A model generated the notes under the pieces. The model made no database searches, had not been told where the DNA came from, and was given only the letters and a program-made list of their open reading frames with translations. From assembly GCF_900291015.1 (NCBI RefSeq), contig NZ_OLKL01000018.1, positions 188,211 to 230,895 of the forward strand: a stretch of DNA of 42,685 nt, written 5' to 3'. This stretch comes from Pseudomonas persica. Lineage in GTDB: Bacteria; Pseudomonadota; Gammaproteobacteria; Pseudomonadales; Pseudomonadaceae. A program made the position numbers and the translations under genes. This document shows, in pieces, positions 9,276-18,700 of this stretch. Positions within the stretch are counted from its first letter, which is position 1, and each line of letters opens with the position of its first letter.

Positions 9276-10495
9276 GGGGTCACCTGTGATTTGGCGTCGA
9301 TTGGGTAGTACAGCGTGCCGCAACGGTATCCGGTTGGGCCGTTTTCATCGGACTTGTGAGCGCGGCCGATCATGACTTCGCCAACGCCGCAGGTGAAATT
9401 GGAATCGGATTCTTTAACCCAGCCTTTCCACTCACCGGGTTCTACGATCATCCTGTTCTTCTTGTCATTATCTATTGTGTCTTTATAGAACTCGGCGCAG
9501 GTGTAGGTGGTATAGCCGTTCTCATCGCCCTCATGCTTTCGTCCGACCATGACGCTGTCGGTCGGGCAGGTGAAATAAATGGGGTCTACCTGATCTTTGT
9601 TGTAGGTCACGGCTTCTGTGCAGTTTTTATCCGGTGGATCCTCATGCTCACCATTGGGTTTACGCCTGCCGCATTCAGAAATTTTTGCGGAGGTGAAGCT
9701 TTGTTTCATCAGGATTGCTTCTGTGCCGTTGCCTTTGACTTGGGTGCAGGTGTATGCGGTGTGGGCATTTTCGTCGCCCTTATGATAGCGGTGAGTTATG
9801 ACGTAGTTGTCACTGCACTTGAAATCGCTATCGTTTTCTACCACGGTGTAGGATTGGGTTTTTCCTAGCGCTACGGCTTTTAATTCTGGTACTTCATCGT
9901 CATCCGAAATTTTTATTTCAAGGCAACTGAGTTTGCGCGTGATGCGCCCCGCGCCATTGCTGGTTTTTTCGGCCAGTTTGAACCCGACCGGCTTTTCACC
10001 ATTGGCATTTGTGTAGTCCAGGTATTTGCCGGTTTGGAATTCGACCAGTCGGTCGATGCCGATTTCTGGAAGTTGTGACGGATTGCGGGTGGTTTCCAGC
10101 CTGATGACAAAGCTCTTGTTATCTTCCGGGTCATCCTGCGTGTAGAACTTACCGTCCAGTGTCGTGTTGCATAACCAGTCGTCGGTCAGCAGAATTTCTG
10201 CGGCCGACGGAATATCCTGCATGAGGATTTCAGAGGGTTGCATGTCATAGCAGTTCCCCTGGCCGATACCGCCTCTATCGGCCAGGGAAAGTTTCAGTGT
10301 CTTGCCGGCTCCGGCAGGGGGAATGTCCACGCTGCAGCGACGTTCCCCATAGTCGCCTATGGGCGCTGAGACCAGCGTAATGGTTCCGGCGTTGGCATGG
10401 GGTGCAGGCAAGCCAAAAAATATAAGTGTAAAAACCGGGAGCAATATTTTCGTTGAGGCGAGGCGGGGCAGGCTTCGCCTTGGCGTATGGGTCAT
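9272..10495 (-). CDS. Secreted Cys-rich protein with three C-x22-C repeats
   Basis: A 407-residue protein of unrecognised function. A basic and hydrophobic signal peptide ends at HANA (residues 33-36). The first half has scattered Cys (54, 82, 109, 191). The second half holds three 24-residue repeats at Cys227-Cys250, Cys310-Cys333 and Cys369-Cys392, with consensus C-x4-V-[IM]-x-[GH]-R-x-H-[KE]-[GS]-D-E-N-[AG]-x-T-x-Y-x-C. The paired Cys suggest disulfides formed outside the cytoplasm, and the invariant His-Asp-Glu-Asn could bind metal or sugar; both are inferences. The ATG at 10495 with AAGGA nine bases upstream was preferred over an ATG 45 bp earlier because it gives a proper signal peptide. 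Its stop overlaps the RHS start (ATGA), which implies coupled synthesis and a shared job. Confidence 0.8.
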   Translation of the reverse strand: MTHTPRRSLPRLASTKILLPVFTLIFFGLPAPHANAGTITLVSAPIGDYGERRCSVDIPPAGAGKTLKLSLADRGGIGQGNCYDMQPSEILMQDIPSAAEILLTDDWLCNTTLDGKFYTQDDPEDNKSFVIRLETTRNPSQLPEIGIDRLVEFQTGKYLDYTNANGEKPVGFKLAEKTSNGAGRITRKLSCLEIKISDDDEVPELKAVALGKTQSYTVVENDSDFKCSDNYVITHRYHKGDENAHTAYTCTQVKGNGTEAILMKQSFTSAKISECGRRKPNGEHEDPPDKNCTEAVTYNKDQVDPIYFTCPTDSVMVGRKHEGDENGYTTYTCAEFYKDTIDNDKKNRMIVEPGEWKGWVKESDSNFTCGVGEVMIGRAHKSDENGPTGYRCGTLYYPIDAKSQVTP

Positions 10496-10598
10496 GGTCG
10501 AATTCCTTCGGTTTGAAGAAGTTGCTGAGGCAGCCCGCACGTGTTCGCAAGAGTGGGCTGGGTGTGCTCAGGCTAAAACACAAGACTAGGGTTGGCAC

Positions 10599-10679
10599 CT
10601 GGCAGAAATGACAGGTACAGCGCTGGAGCCGCATGGCTGCGTATTACCTCGGGACGCCTCGACCTAGTATTTCTGCCAG
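10599..10679. promoter_or_regulatory. Inverted pair of CTGGCAGAAAT sites in the divergent control region
   Basis: The 247-bp gap between the two divergent operons contains CTGGCAGAAAT at 10599-10609 and its exact reverse complement at 10669-10679; AGGT recurs a few bases beyond each core. Their symmetric placement suggests paired operator sites for a regulator controlling both directions. No clear -35/-10 pair could be assigned. Confidence 0.4.
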
Positions 10680-10742
10680 TAGTGGAAATGAGCCGGCAGG
10701 CGTAAAACTTCATTCCGGAACGCTTGATACGGAGTGACAGCA

Positions 10743-12554
10743 ATGAATTCGAAGGCTGATAACAGCCCCATCGCCAGCCCGGAGAAGAGCCCACACTCAA
10801 GTAACCCAAAGCCAGTTATCGAGGGGTTGACTCAAGAGCTTGAGGTTGATGTGGATGCATTGGGTGGCGCCAATCTCAGAGTTTTTATTCGAGGGGCAAA
10901 ACTGCAACCTGGTGACGTAGTGCTTAGCAATTGGCGAGGCCTGGATGCAGAGGGGGTTGCATTTGATCTGGTAGGGGATGGTACACCGGTAATCGACCCG
11001 GCTAACGTGATTGTAGAGCTAGACAATAAACAGGTGAGCGCTGCCCACGGCGGGTATGCGTTCTTGTCTTATCAAGTCAATAGTGCTGCAGGCGACGAGT
11101 CGCTGCGGCAGTTCTGCTATGTAGGTTTGCGTTCTGCCAGCCGTCTGCCAGTGGTGCAGGTATTGCAGTCACATGGTCTGGAAATCGTCAAGGCAGAGGT
11201 ACAGCAGCATGTCAAGGTGGTGACGGCAGCTTATCAAGCCATTCAGGAAGGTGACAAGGTTGAGCTGACGGTGCGGCGCTTCAGAAGCAGTGGTAGCGAG
11301 TTATCTCCGTTCGTAACGCAATTGATCAGCCAGCAAAAGTTTGAGGGAGAACCGCTCGAATGGCAAATCCCCAAGGCCCAATTGAATACTGTCGATGCAG
11401 GCGGGTACCTGCAAGTTAGTTACAAGATAAAACTCAAGGACGGCATAGAGCTCGAGCCCTCGCGGACCCAGAAGTTCATGATCCGTGACGTTATCGACAC
11501 GGGGACACTACTGCCAGCCCCTCGTGTGGAAAATGGCGGTAGTGACGAGATTGACCCTGGCAATTATGCCAATGGCCTGCCTGTCGTCATTGATGCCTAT
11601 CCGCAGCGTGCTGTAGGTGATTACATGATGCTGGCCTGGGTGTTGGCGTCGGGTGAGACGCATGTACAAGTTTTCCGTCTGGACCAAAGCAGTCTGGTGG
11701 CAAAGCAGTTCGTCCTGCGCATTGAGCATAAATGGTTAGTTGCCAGTTTGGGTGCGGTGCAGGTGTTTTACCAGTATGGCCGTGAAGGTCGCTCGCTGAC
11801 CTCAAAAGTATTGTCGCTGAACGTTACCAGGCCGCGCGTAACCCCCCCCATGCCCACAGTCAGGGGCAGTCAGCAGGCGACGGAGGCAGATGAGTTCAAT
11901 ATCGACGCCTACGATATCAGGAGAAGTGGTGCATACGTCATCATTCCCGCCGAAGCTGACCTTCGCGACGGTGAGCACTTTGAAGTGCATTGGTACGGCG
12001 AGCCGAACGCTGGCCGGGTAGTCATTGGTACCCCGGATGGGGAAGGCCCGCGGGTATTCAACGTACCGGCCGATTATGTCGCGGCCAATATGGGCACTAC
12101 ACCGTCGAAGCGATTTGAAGTGTTTTACCGGATCGTTCACAGCAACACAGGCGATTACTGGGACAGCAAGTCGGTGAAGCTGCTGGTGTCACCCTTGGAA
12201 GAACATAGATATACACGCATTGACTGCCCGGAAGCAGCGGCTACAGGAGAATTGGCCTTAGTACCAGGTGGTGCAACGCTGACGTTGGCGCGCTGGGTTT
12301 TCATAACTGAAAACCAGCCGTTGAGTATTCACATGTCCGGTGTGGCGTCGGATGGCGAACAGCTGATGGAAACGTTGCGGGACAGCGTGCCGGTTAGCAA
12401 GGCGGAGGTCGAGGCAGGGGTAAGCGAAGTACTTTCCTACGCAGTACTGGACAAGTTGAAGTCAGGTGAAAAGTTCTCTGTCTGGGCCAGTGCCAGTTTT
12501 GACGGAGCTCAATGGTGGGGTTTTCCAAAGTTGGATCTGGTACTCAGGAAGTGA
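10743..12554 (+). CDS. Hypothetical Ig-like multi-domain protein (block gene R1)
   Basis: A 603-residue protein without signal peptide or membrane segment; not matched to a named family. It reads as a string of beta-sandwich modules of roughly 110 residues, each ending in a strand such as YLQVSYKIKLKDG, VQVFYQYGREGRSLTSK or FEVFYRIVHSNTGDYWDSK, which is typical of bacterial Ig-like folds. The last 120 residues align with the end of the 488-residue protein at 24410-25876 (VSGV/MSGV, then ASFDGAQWWGFPKLDLVLRK against VSFDQGQTWP...LDMYLRD). The ATG at 10743 has GGAG eight bases upstream; a GTG nine bp earlier is less likely. It is the first gene of the rightward group, 164 bp before the next. 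Confidence 0.7.
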   Translation: MNSKADNSPIASPEKSPHSSNPKPVIEGLTQELEVDVDALGGANLRVFIRGAKLQPGDVVLSNWRGLDAEGVAFDLVGDGTPVIDPANVIVELDNKQVSAAHGGYAFLSYQVNSAAGDESLRQFCYVGLRSASRLPVVQVLQSHGLEIVKAEVQQHVKVVTAAYQAIQEGDKVELTVRRFRSSGSELSPFVTQLISQQKFEGEPLEWQIPKAQLNTVDAGGYLQVSYKIKLKDGIELEPSRTQKFMIRDVIDTGTLLPAPRVENGGSDEIDPGNYANGLPVVIDAYPQRAVGDYMMLAWVLASGETHVQVFRLDQSSLVAKQFVLRIEHKWLVASLGAVQVFYQYGREGRSLTSKVLSLNVTRPRVTPPMPTVRGSQQATEADEFNIDAYDIRRSGAYVIIPAEADLRDGEHFEVHWYGEPNAGRVVIGTPDGEGPRVFNVPADYVAANMGTTPSKRFEVFYRIVHSNTGDYWDSKSVKLLVSPLEEHRYTRIDCPEAAATGELALVPGGATLTLARWVFITENQPLSIHMSGVASDGEQLMETLRDSVPVSKAEVEAGVSEVLSYAVLDKLKSGEKFSVWASASFDGAQWWGFPKLDLVLRK

Positions 12555-12718
12555 AAGTCAGCACTATTCCTGGGCGAACTCAGGACGATTTTTCGAGTGC
12601 ATGGCAAGCCTCGGCATGCACCCGGCGCCAAGTCATCAGCAAGATTGGGGTTAATACCTTTTTCCGACGCCAATCAATATGTGGCACTTAATTTAACCAT
12701 TCAATCGAGGGTTTGGTC

Positions 12719-15712
12719 ATGACAGACCTTACTAAAGAACAAATCCTGAAGCGCTTGGCCTCTGGCACTGTCAGGAGGGACTGGAGCGCCATTGGCGCGC
12801 TGGCGCGAAGCCACATCAACCTGTTGCTTCGTGACCAGTTCCTGCAGGGGTACACCGAGCAATCGTTCATCGCGCCCATGAGCAGCCAGTTCGACCTGGA
12901 TGAAGGTGGCGAATTGCGTGGCGAATTCCGCAACCTGGTGTTTGGGCCGCCACAGCTTTCATTCGAAGAGGCAACGTTGCTTTCGGCGGTCACGACGGTG
13001 CGCATGAATATTCTTTCAGGTGATTATGTGCAGCATGCCTACCTGCCAGGTAGCCCTCCGATTATGCTGCGCGCCGATAGTCTGGACGAGGCCATGGGGT
13101 CTGCGGTCAGTGCGCAAGTCGAACTGAAGTTGCAGCAGAGCGAGAGCGGGCAGTATACCCAGTTGGTACTGGCGCTTTCCGACGCCAACCCGAATACGCT
13201 GGAGTGTGAGCTCGGTACAACCCCCTACGCTTCGAGCCAGATTGGCAAGGCGGTATTCAGCCATTGGCTTGAGCAACCCGGCTATCGTCAGGTTTATATC
13301 CTGGCCCAGTTCGATCGTGAAGACTACGCGTCGATGTCGCCCATGGGCATCAAGGTATTGACCCAGATGGCGCCTTGGGCGGGCAAGACCAACAAGGCGT
13401 TCAAGGACAGGGCGGCCAGCGAAGGCGATGGTGCCGTGGTCTTGCTGATGCAGACACGCTCGCATTTGCTGCCTGGCACGCTGCCACAACCAGGTCAGGA
13501 TTTTCCTTTCCTGCTTCCTGGTACGGCGGCAGCAGGAACCGAGTACTCATGCACTTTGTTGCTTGACCCAGTCAACGAGGGGAAACGCGCCGAGCCATTG
13601 ACCCAAGTGTTGAGGCCGGTGCGTATGCCCAATGCACATCGCTACACGTACAGTGACGGCGACAAGTTCATACCGGCCGATGTGGTCGGTTTTGGTCACA
13701 TCTCGCCCACTGAACGTACCTGTCGGGTCGAGCCAGGTATCGAGCGTACCGTGGCGAAAGCAACCCTGCCGTTCAAGCTCCAAGGCGGCACGCCCGTCAA
13801 GGCGTGGACAACTACAAACCTCAAGAACACTGCTGCCAGCGGCACCATCACTGCTGCAGGTGTGTATTCGTCTCGCGATGCGGACGCGTTCACGGCGGAT
13901 AGCCAGATCTCCTTGGTGACGGGGCACTATGCCGATGGCAGTGGCGGCGAGCAGCAACGTGCTGCGCTGGTGATCGAGCATGTGCGGCCGGTACAGATTA
14001 CCCCACGGGTAATGACCACTGGCGCCAATGGCGTGCCGATCGAGCTTTCCGCCTCGAGCGTGGATGGCGGTACCCTGCGCTGGGAAAAGGTCAATACGCC
14101 AACGCTTCGTACTTCGCGAGGGCCGGAGCGGGCCACCAACCCTGAGAAACGCGATCTTGCCGGGGCTTACGCGGGCGATCTGGGAGAACTCAAGGATCTG
14201 GGCAATGGGCAGGCCAGGTTTACCCCGGCAGTCATCGGCGAGGGTAAACCTGAAATCCTGTTGCAGGTCATTCGGGTCACGGACACCCGCTCACACGCAT
14301 TTGCAGAGGCGACAGTCGTGATCGTGACCTGGCCGCAACGTTTTTTTGTCGAACCGTTTTATGTATCGGACTACAAGCCGAACAGTACGGTGCCGTTCAG
14401 CGTCAAGGGCATACCGTCTGGCCTGACATGGCATTTGTTTGGCGAGGGCGAAATAGGCCAGGACGGGCTCTATACCCCACCCCTGGCAGCCAAATCGCCT
14501 GTTACTGTGGTCATGGCTGATTGGAATGACATGGATAGCGGCTACGCAATCATCGAGCACCGCCCGGTCGTACAGGCCCGCCCGGCGATCAGTGGCTGGG
14601 ATGATCTTAGCGTTTTCAGCATCGAACTGCTTAGCCCTGGCGTGTGTTTCGCCAACGGTATGCAACAAATTGAAGTGCTGATAACCATCAAGACAAAAAT
14701 TAATGGGGCGGGGGTTTCGCCGCCGATCAGCGACACAGAACTGGCCAGCCTCAAGTTGTTCAATACTGAAGGCGGAAAGGTGATCGAGTTCGTCCCTGCC
14801 GGTGAAGAAGGGTTGGAACCTGATGACCCATCGAAGCCCGGAACCTGGGCAGTGCACAAAGACCGTAATCGGGTAGGCACACGGGCAGGGGCCACGCAGG
14901 GTGAAACGTTGGCCATGGACGCCAGTACTCGAACCAGGCATTTGTTCTTGTTGACCAACAGTGTCGGTACCCTGTTCGTGGGGGCTCAGTTCACGGGTGA
15001 CGATAATGTTCCTTACAAGTCCACTAGCTATAATGATGGTACTTCGAAAGTAAGGGTCGCCAGTGAGGCGCCGCCAGTTAAATACACTGAGGATGCCTAT
15101 ACATTCAAGCGTATCCCGGTCAAGGGTTGGGAAGGCGAGAACACCGAAGATTTCGACAAGACCGATGACACCACCGACTATTGGATACTGGCGGGGGCGA
15201 AGAGCGATGAATTCAAGACGCTGAGTTTTCTCAGGCTGAAATTTGAAGACGACAGCAAGGTATCGATGATCCGTTGGGAGTCCAATCAGCGCAAAGAAAA
15301 GTATTGCAGTTTCACCAGCTTTGCGTTCACCCCATTGAAACCCGCGGTTATGCACGCTTTCCACAGTGCCGAAAACCCGGAAGATCCGGAAAAGTACCTG
15401 GTACATGACGGGCTGTTGCAAGCTTTGGTCAAGGCTCAGGTCGCCGACCCTGACTTCCTGGATACTGAGCTGGTTGAGAACGCCAGGCCTGGGCGGGGCG
15501 ATGTGTGTTTTGCTCTCCATCGGGTATCGAACCTGCCGCTCATTTATGACAGTGAGCAAGACGAAGACAAGAAATGGCGGGCACCACTGGAAAGGCCATT
15601 ATTGTTCCGTCTGATGGATCAATTCGGCAATTGGCATCGGCTCAAGGTTGATTTCCACCTTGCCAGTGGGGTGAAGGGGAGCCGCGACAAGCTGTCTTTC
15701 TCGGTCCGTTAA
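12719..15712 (+). CDS. Large hypothetical protein, possible TULIP/P47-like N-terminus with Ig-like C-terminus (R2)
   Basis: A 997-residue protein without signal peptide. The first 270 residues contain WSAIGALARSHINLLL, an FRNLVFGPPQLSFE strand and MGIKVLTQMAPWA...GDGAVVLLMQT. This pattern (Trp, an IN-containing amphipathic helix, long beta-strands) reminds me of the P47/OrfX lipid-binding TULIP group, but that is a weak resemblance. The middle has Ig-like segments (LTWHLFGEGEIGQDGLYTPP). The 503-residue protein at 30544-32055 looks like a shorter relative. The ATG at 12719 has GAGGG seven bases upstream and replaces an upstream TTG. It ends 26 bp before the second RHS gene, so the two are probably cotranscribed. 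Function unknown. Confidence 0.7.
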   Translation: MTDLTKEQILKRLASGTVRRDWSAIGALARSHINLLLRDQFLQGYTEQSFIAPMSSQFDLDEGGELRGEFRNLVFGPPQLSFEEATLLSAVTTVRMNILSGDYVQHAYLPGSPPIMLRADSLDEAMGSAVSAQVELKLQQSESGQYTQLVLALSDANPNTLECELGTTPYASSQIGKAVFSHWLEQPGYRQVYILAQFDREDYASMSPMGIKVLTQMAPWAGKTNKAFKDRAASEGDGAVVLLMQTRSHLLPGTLPQPGQDFPFLLPGTAAAGTEYSCTLLLDPVNEGKRAEPLTQVLRPVRMPNAHRYTYSDGDKFIPADVVGFGHISPTERTCRVEPGIERTVAKATLPFKLQGGTPVKAWTTTNLKNTAASGTITAAGVYSSRDADAFTADSQISLVTGHYADGSGGEQQRAALVIEHVRPVQITPRVMTTGANGVPIELSASSVDGGTLRWEKVNTPTLRTSRGPERATNPEKRDLAGAYAGDLGELKDLGNGQARFTPAVIGEGKPEILLQVIRVTDTRSHAFAEATVVIVTWPQRFFVEPFYVSDYKPNSTVPFSVKGIPSGLTWHLFGEGEIGQDGLYTPPLAAKSPVTVVMADWNDMDSGYAIIEHRPVVQARPAISGWDDLSVFSIELLSPGVCFANGMQQIEVLITIKTKINGAGVSPPISDTELASLKLFNTEGGKVIEFVPAGEEGLEPDDPSKPGTWAVHKDRNRVGTRAGATQGETLAMDASTRTRHLFLLTNSVGTLFVGAQFTGDDNVPYKSTSYNDGTSKVRVASEAPPVKYTEDAYTFKRIPVKGWEGENTEDFDKTDDTTDYWILAGAKSDEFKTLSFLRLKFEDDSKVSMIRWESNQRKEKYCSFTSFAFTPLKPAVMHAFHSAENPEDPEKYLVHDGLLQALVKAQVADPDFLDTELVENARPGRGDVCFALHRVSNLPLIYDSEQDEDKKWRAPLERPLLFRLMDQFGNWHRLKVDFHLASGVKGSRDKLSFSVR

Positions 15713-15738
15713 TATTGGTATTCTTGAGGTGAATCAGT

Positions 15739-18700
15739 ATGTCCGGCAAAACGGCGCTGCATTCGGGTGCTTTCAACTTCTCCAGTTTCATTAGTAACCG
15801 TGTTGATCCGCGTACCGGCCAGTATGGCCTGAGTATTGTATTGCCTGTCTTGCGCGGTGATTATCTGGGTGGGGCAGAATTCCCGCTAAGCCTTACCTAC
15901 AGCTCGATGGGCGCAGGTGACTTCGGCTATGGGCAAGGCTGGGATATCAACCTCAGCAGCTTCATCGAGCATGCTTACCCTGAGGGAGGGAGTGCGCTAT
16001 CGTTGTACACCGGCGAGCGTTTCACGGTGGATGGTGTCGAAAGTATCAGTGAGAAAAAACTGGATACTTTTCATTTTCACAAGGATGGCGATGAGGCGTT
16101 TCGAGTCGAGCATAAAGCTGCTCAGTTGACAGAAGTTTTGAAGTTTATAGATATCGGTCAAAAAAAACTGGCGCTACCCACAACGATTTACTCCGATTCA
16201 AAGCGCTGGCTGGAATTTACCTACCGTGACAACCCGCAATTGCCAGGTAACCCTTGCCTGAGTGAAGTGCATGATTCCGGGATAGGTGGGCAACAGCGGC
16301 GTCGCCTGCTGTTGATCGAGTACCCGGGCGATATGATCATCACCTTGTACCCCGATCAACCTGGTGTGCGAGCCAGTTATACCCTCAAGTTCAACGGGCG
16401 GCAGCTCAAGCGTGTGCACCTGCCCACCAATGAAGAGGCTTATTGGGAGTTCGATTATCAACAGGTGCACGGGCAAACCTGTGTGAGCCGGGTGCGCAGA
16501 CCGACCGGTGCGCTGGAACATATCGAATATGGCGTAGACGGTGATCCAGGCCACAAACTGCCAGGCGTCGCGCAGTACGTGCCGCGGGTCAAGCGTCACC
16601 GCATCATTTCGGGGTTCGGCCAGGCCGAACAGGTTATCGAGTATGATTACTCCTCGACCAACTTCGTGGGTAATGGCAGCTCTGTTGTCTGGAACAACAA
16701 TGGCCGCGATAACCTCTACGATGTGACCGACGCCAACTATTCCTACTGGAGTAAAACCACCGAGCGCTGCCTTGGCCAAGCGGACCGCACCGTGCTGAGA
16801 ACCTTCGACCGCTTCCATCGTATGGTCGAGGAAAAACAAGTTCAGGGCGATTGCGTCATTACCACGGTTACCGATTACCCCGGCAATTCGGCGGAGCCAT
16901 TCGCCAAGCAACCTGCGCACTTCCAGTTGCAGCGGCTTTCGACCCAGAAGTGGCAAAAAGCGAACAGTGGGTTAATCGGCCAGGCCGAACACGCCACCAC
17001 GTATGATTTGTTCGGCAACCTGGTCAGCGAAGTTGCGGCCACGGGCGTCGAGACGCTGTACGAATACTTCCCTGCAGGCGGAGAGCCCGGCAAGTGCCCG
17101 GCCGACCCGCAGGGTTTCGTGCGCTGGCGCAAGAGCCAGACCATCAAGCCGTCGCCAGCAGGTGAGGGGGCAGCCGCGACCGAGCGGACCGAGTTCGTGT
17201 ACAAGGCTCTTGATCCGGTTCCTCTGCCTGAGGGCACCCCCGACCCTGTTGCCAAGCCGTGGCTCGTATTGAAAGAAGAGCAAGCCTTCGTCATGGCGGG
17301 TGAGGCGAAGGTGCCGCTGAGCCAGGCGATCACCCATTACCATGAGTCCCAGGAAGACTTGTTGAGTTATGGACGGCCGGCTGAGACGATCATGACCATG
17401 GACGCAAAGCCTACGACCACCTCGTACAGTTACACGACAGAGGTGGTGGAAAACCATCCCGCCTTGGTCGTCACTCAAGTAGTGACGGGGTTCGATCATG
17501 AGCAGGTGCTGGAAGACGGAACCGTTCGCAATGTGCAGAAAACCTTTGCCCTGAAGCACTCGGCGTTGACCGCAGAGCCGTTGCTCAATCGCGATGACAA
17601 CGATGTGGAAATTGCCTACGCCTATGATCTGCTGGGCCGTGTAACTGTCGAGACGGTTGCGCCAAACGACCCGCTTTACCAGGCTTCCCGCAAGTACAGC
17701 TACGTGCTGGCTGTGGGTGACAACCCGGCGGTGCAAACTTCGACCGATGTCAAGGGCGTGACCACCCGCACCCTGCTCGACGGCCTGGGCCGTGTATACG
17801 AAGAACAGCGTATGGAGGCCGACAGTGTCGAAGTCTGGCGGCGCCAGCAGTATCGCAAGAGCTACTCAGCCACCTATAACGCTTATGGTCAGCTTGCTGA
17901 GGAAACCGAGTATGACTGGATGGCCGATGTGGTTGCCGGGCCGGGTATCCATCAAGCGGTGGACCTGACGCTGCAGACAACCTACGGCTACGACGACTGG
18001 GGTCAGCAAGCATGGCAAAGGGGGCCGGACGGCATCTGCCATTTCGAGGTGACAGACCCGGTTGGCACCGAAGCATCGGCCAGAATGCCCATCAGGCGTA
18101 GCTGGCGCGAGTCGGCGGATGGCACTGTTGCAAGCGGCGTGACCGAGACCTGGCTCAACCGCTTCGACCAGGCCACCCACGTCAGGCGCTTCAAGAAAAA
18201 CGACGATAGCGTTGCCTACAGCCTGCACACCTGTCATTACGATGGCCTGGGCCGTGTGGCCCGGGAAGTGGCTGCCGACAAGTCCACCACGCTGAGTACG
18301 TACGACACCTTTGGCCGGTTGCTCACACAAACGCTCCCCGATGGGTCAGTGGTAACCCGCCGCTACGCCACTTTCGATAGTGGCGACCTTCCGGAAAGCA
18401 TCGATGTCGATGGCATTGTGCTGGGCACGCAAGCGTTCGATGGCCTGAAGCGGCTTTACCGGTCTGTCACTGGCGGTCGAGAGCGCACCCTGTACTACAA
18501 GCCTGGGCATAGTCGACCAGAGAAAGTGTTAACGCCTTCCAGGCAATGGGTCGAGTATGAATATAACCCGGTGTTGGGTGAGGAGCCGCTCAAGCGGGCA
18601 TCCGGCCGGTTCACCGCTGACTACACCTATGACCCGAAGAATGCCCGGTTGATACGCTGCACGGAAGATGGGCAAACCCTGGAACGGGACTATTTCAGTA

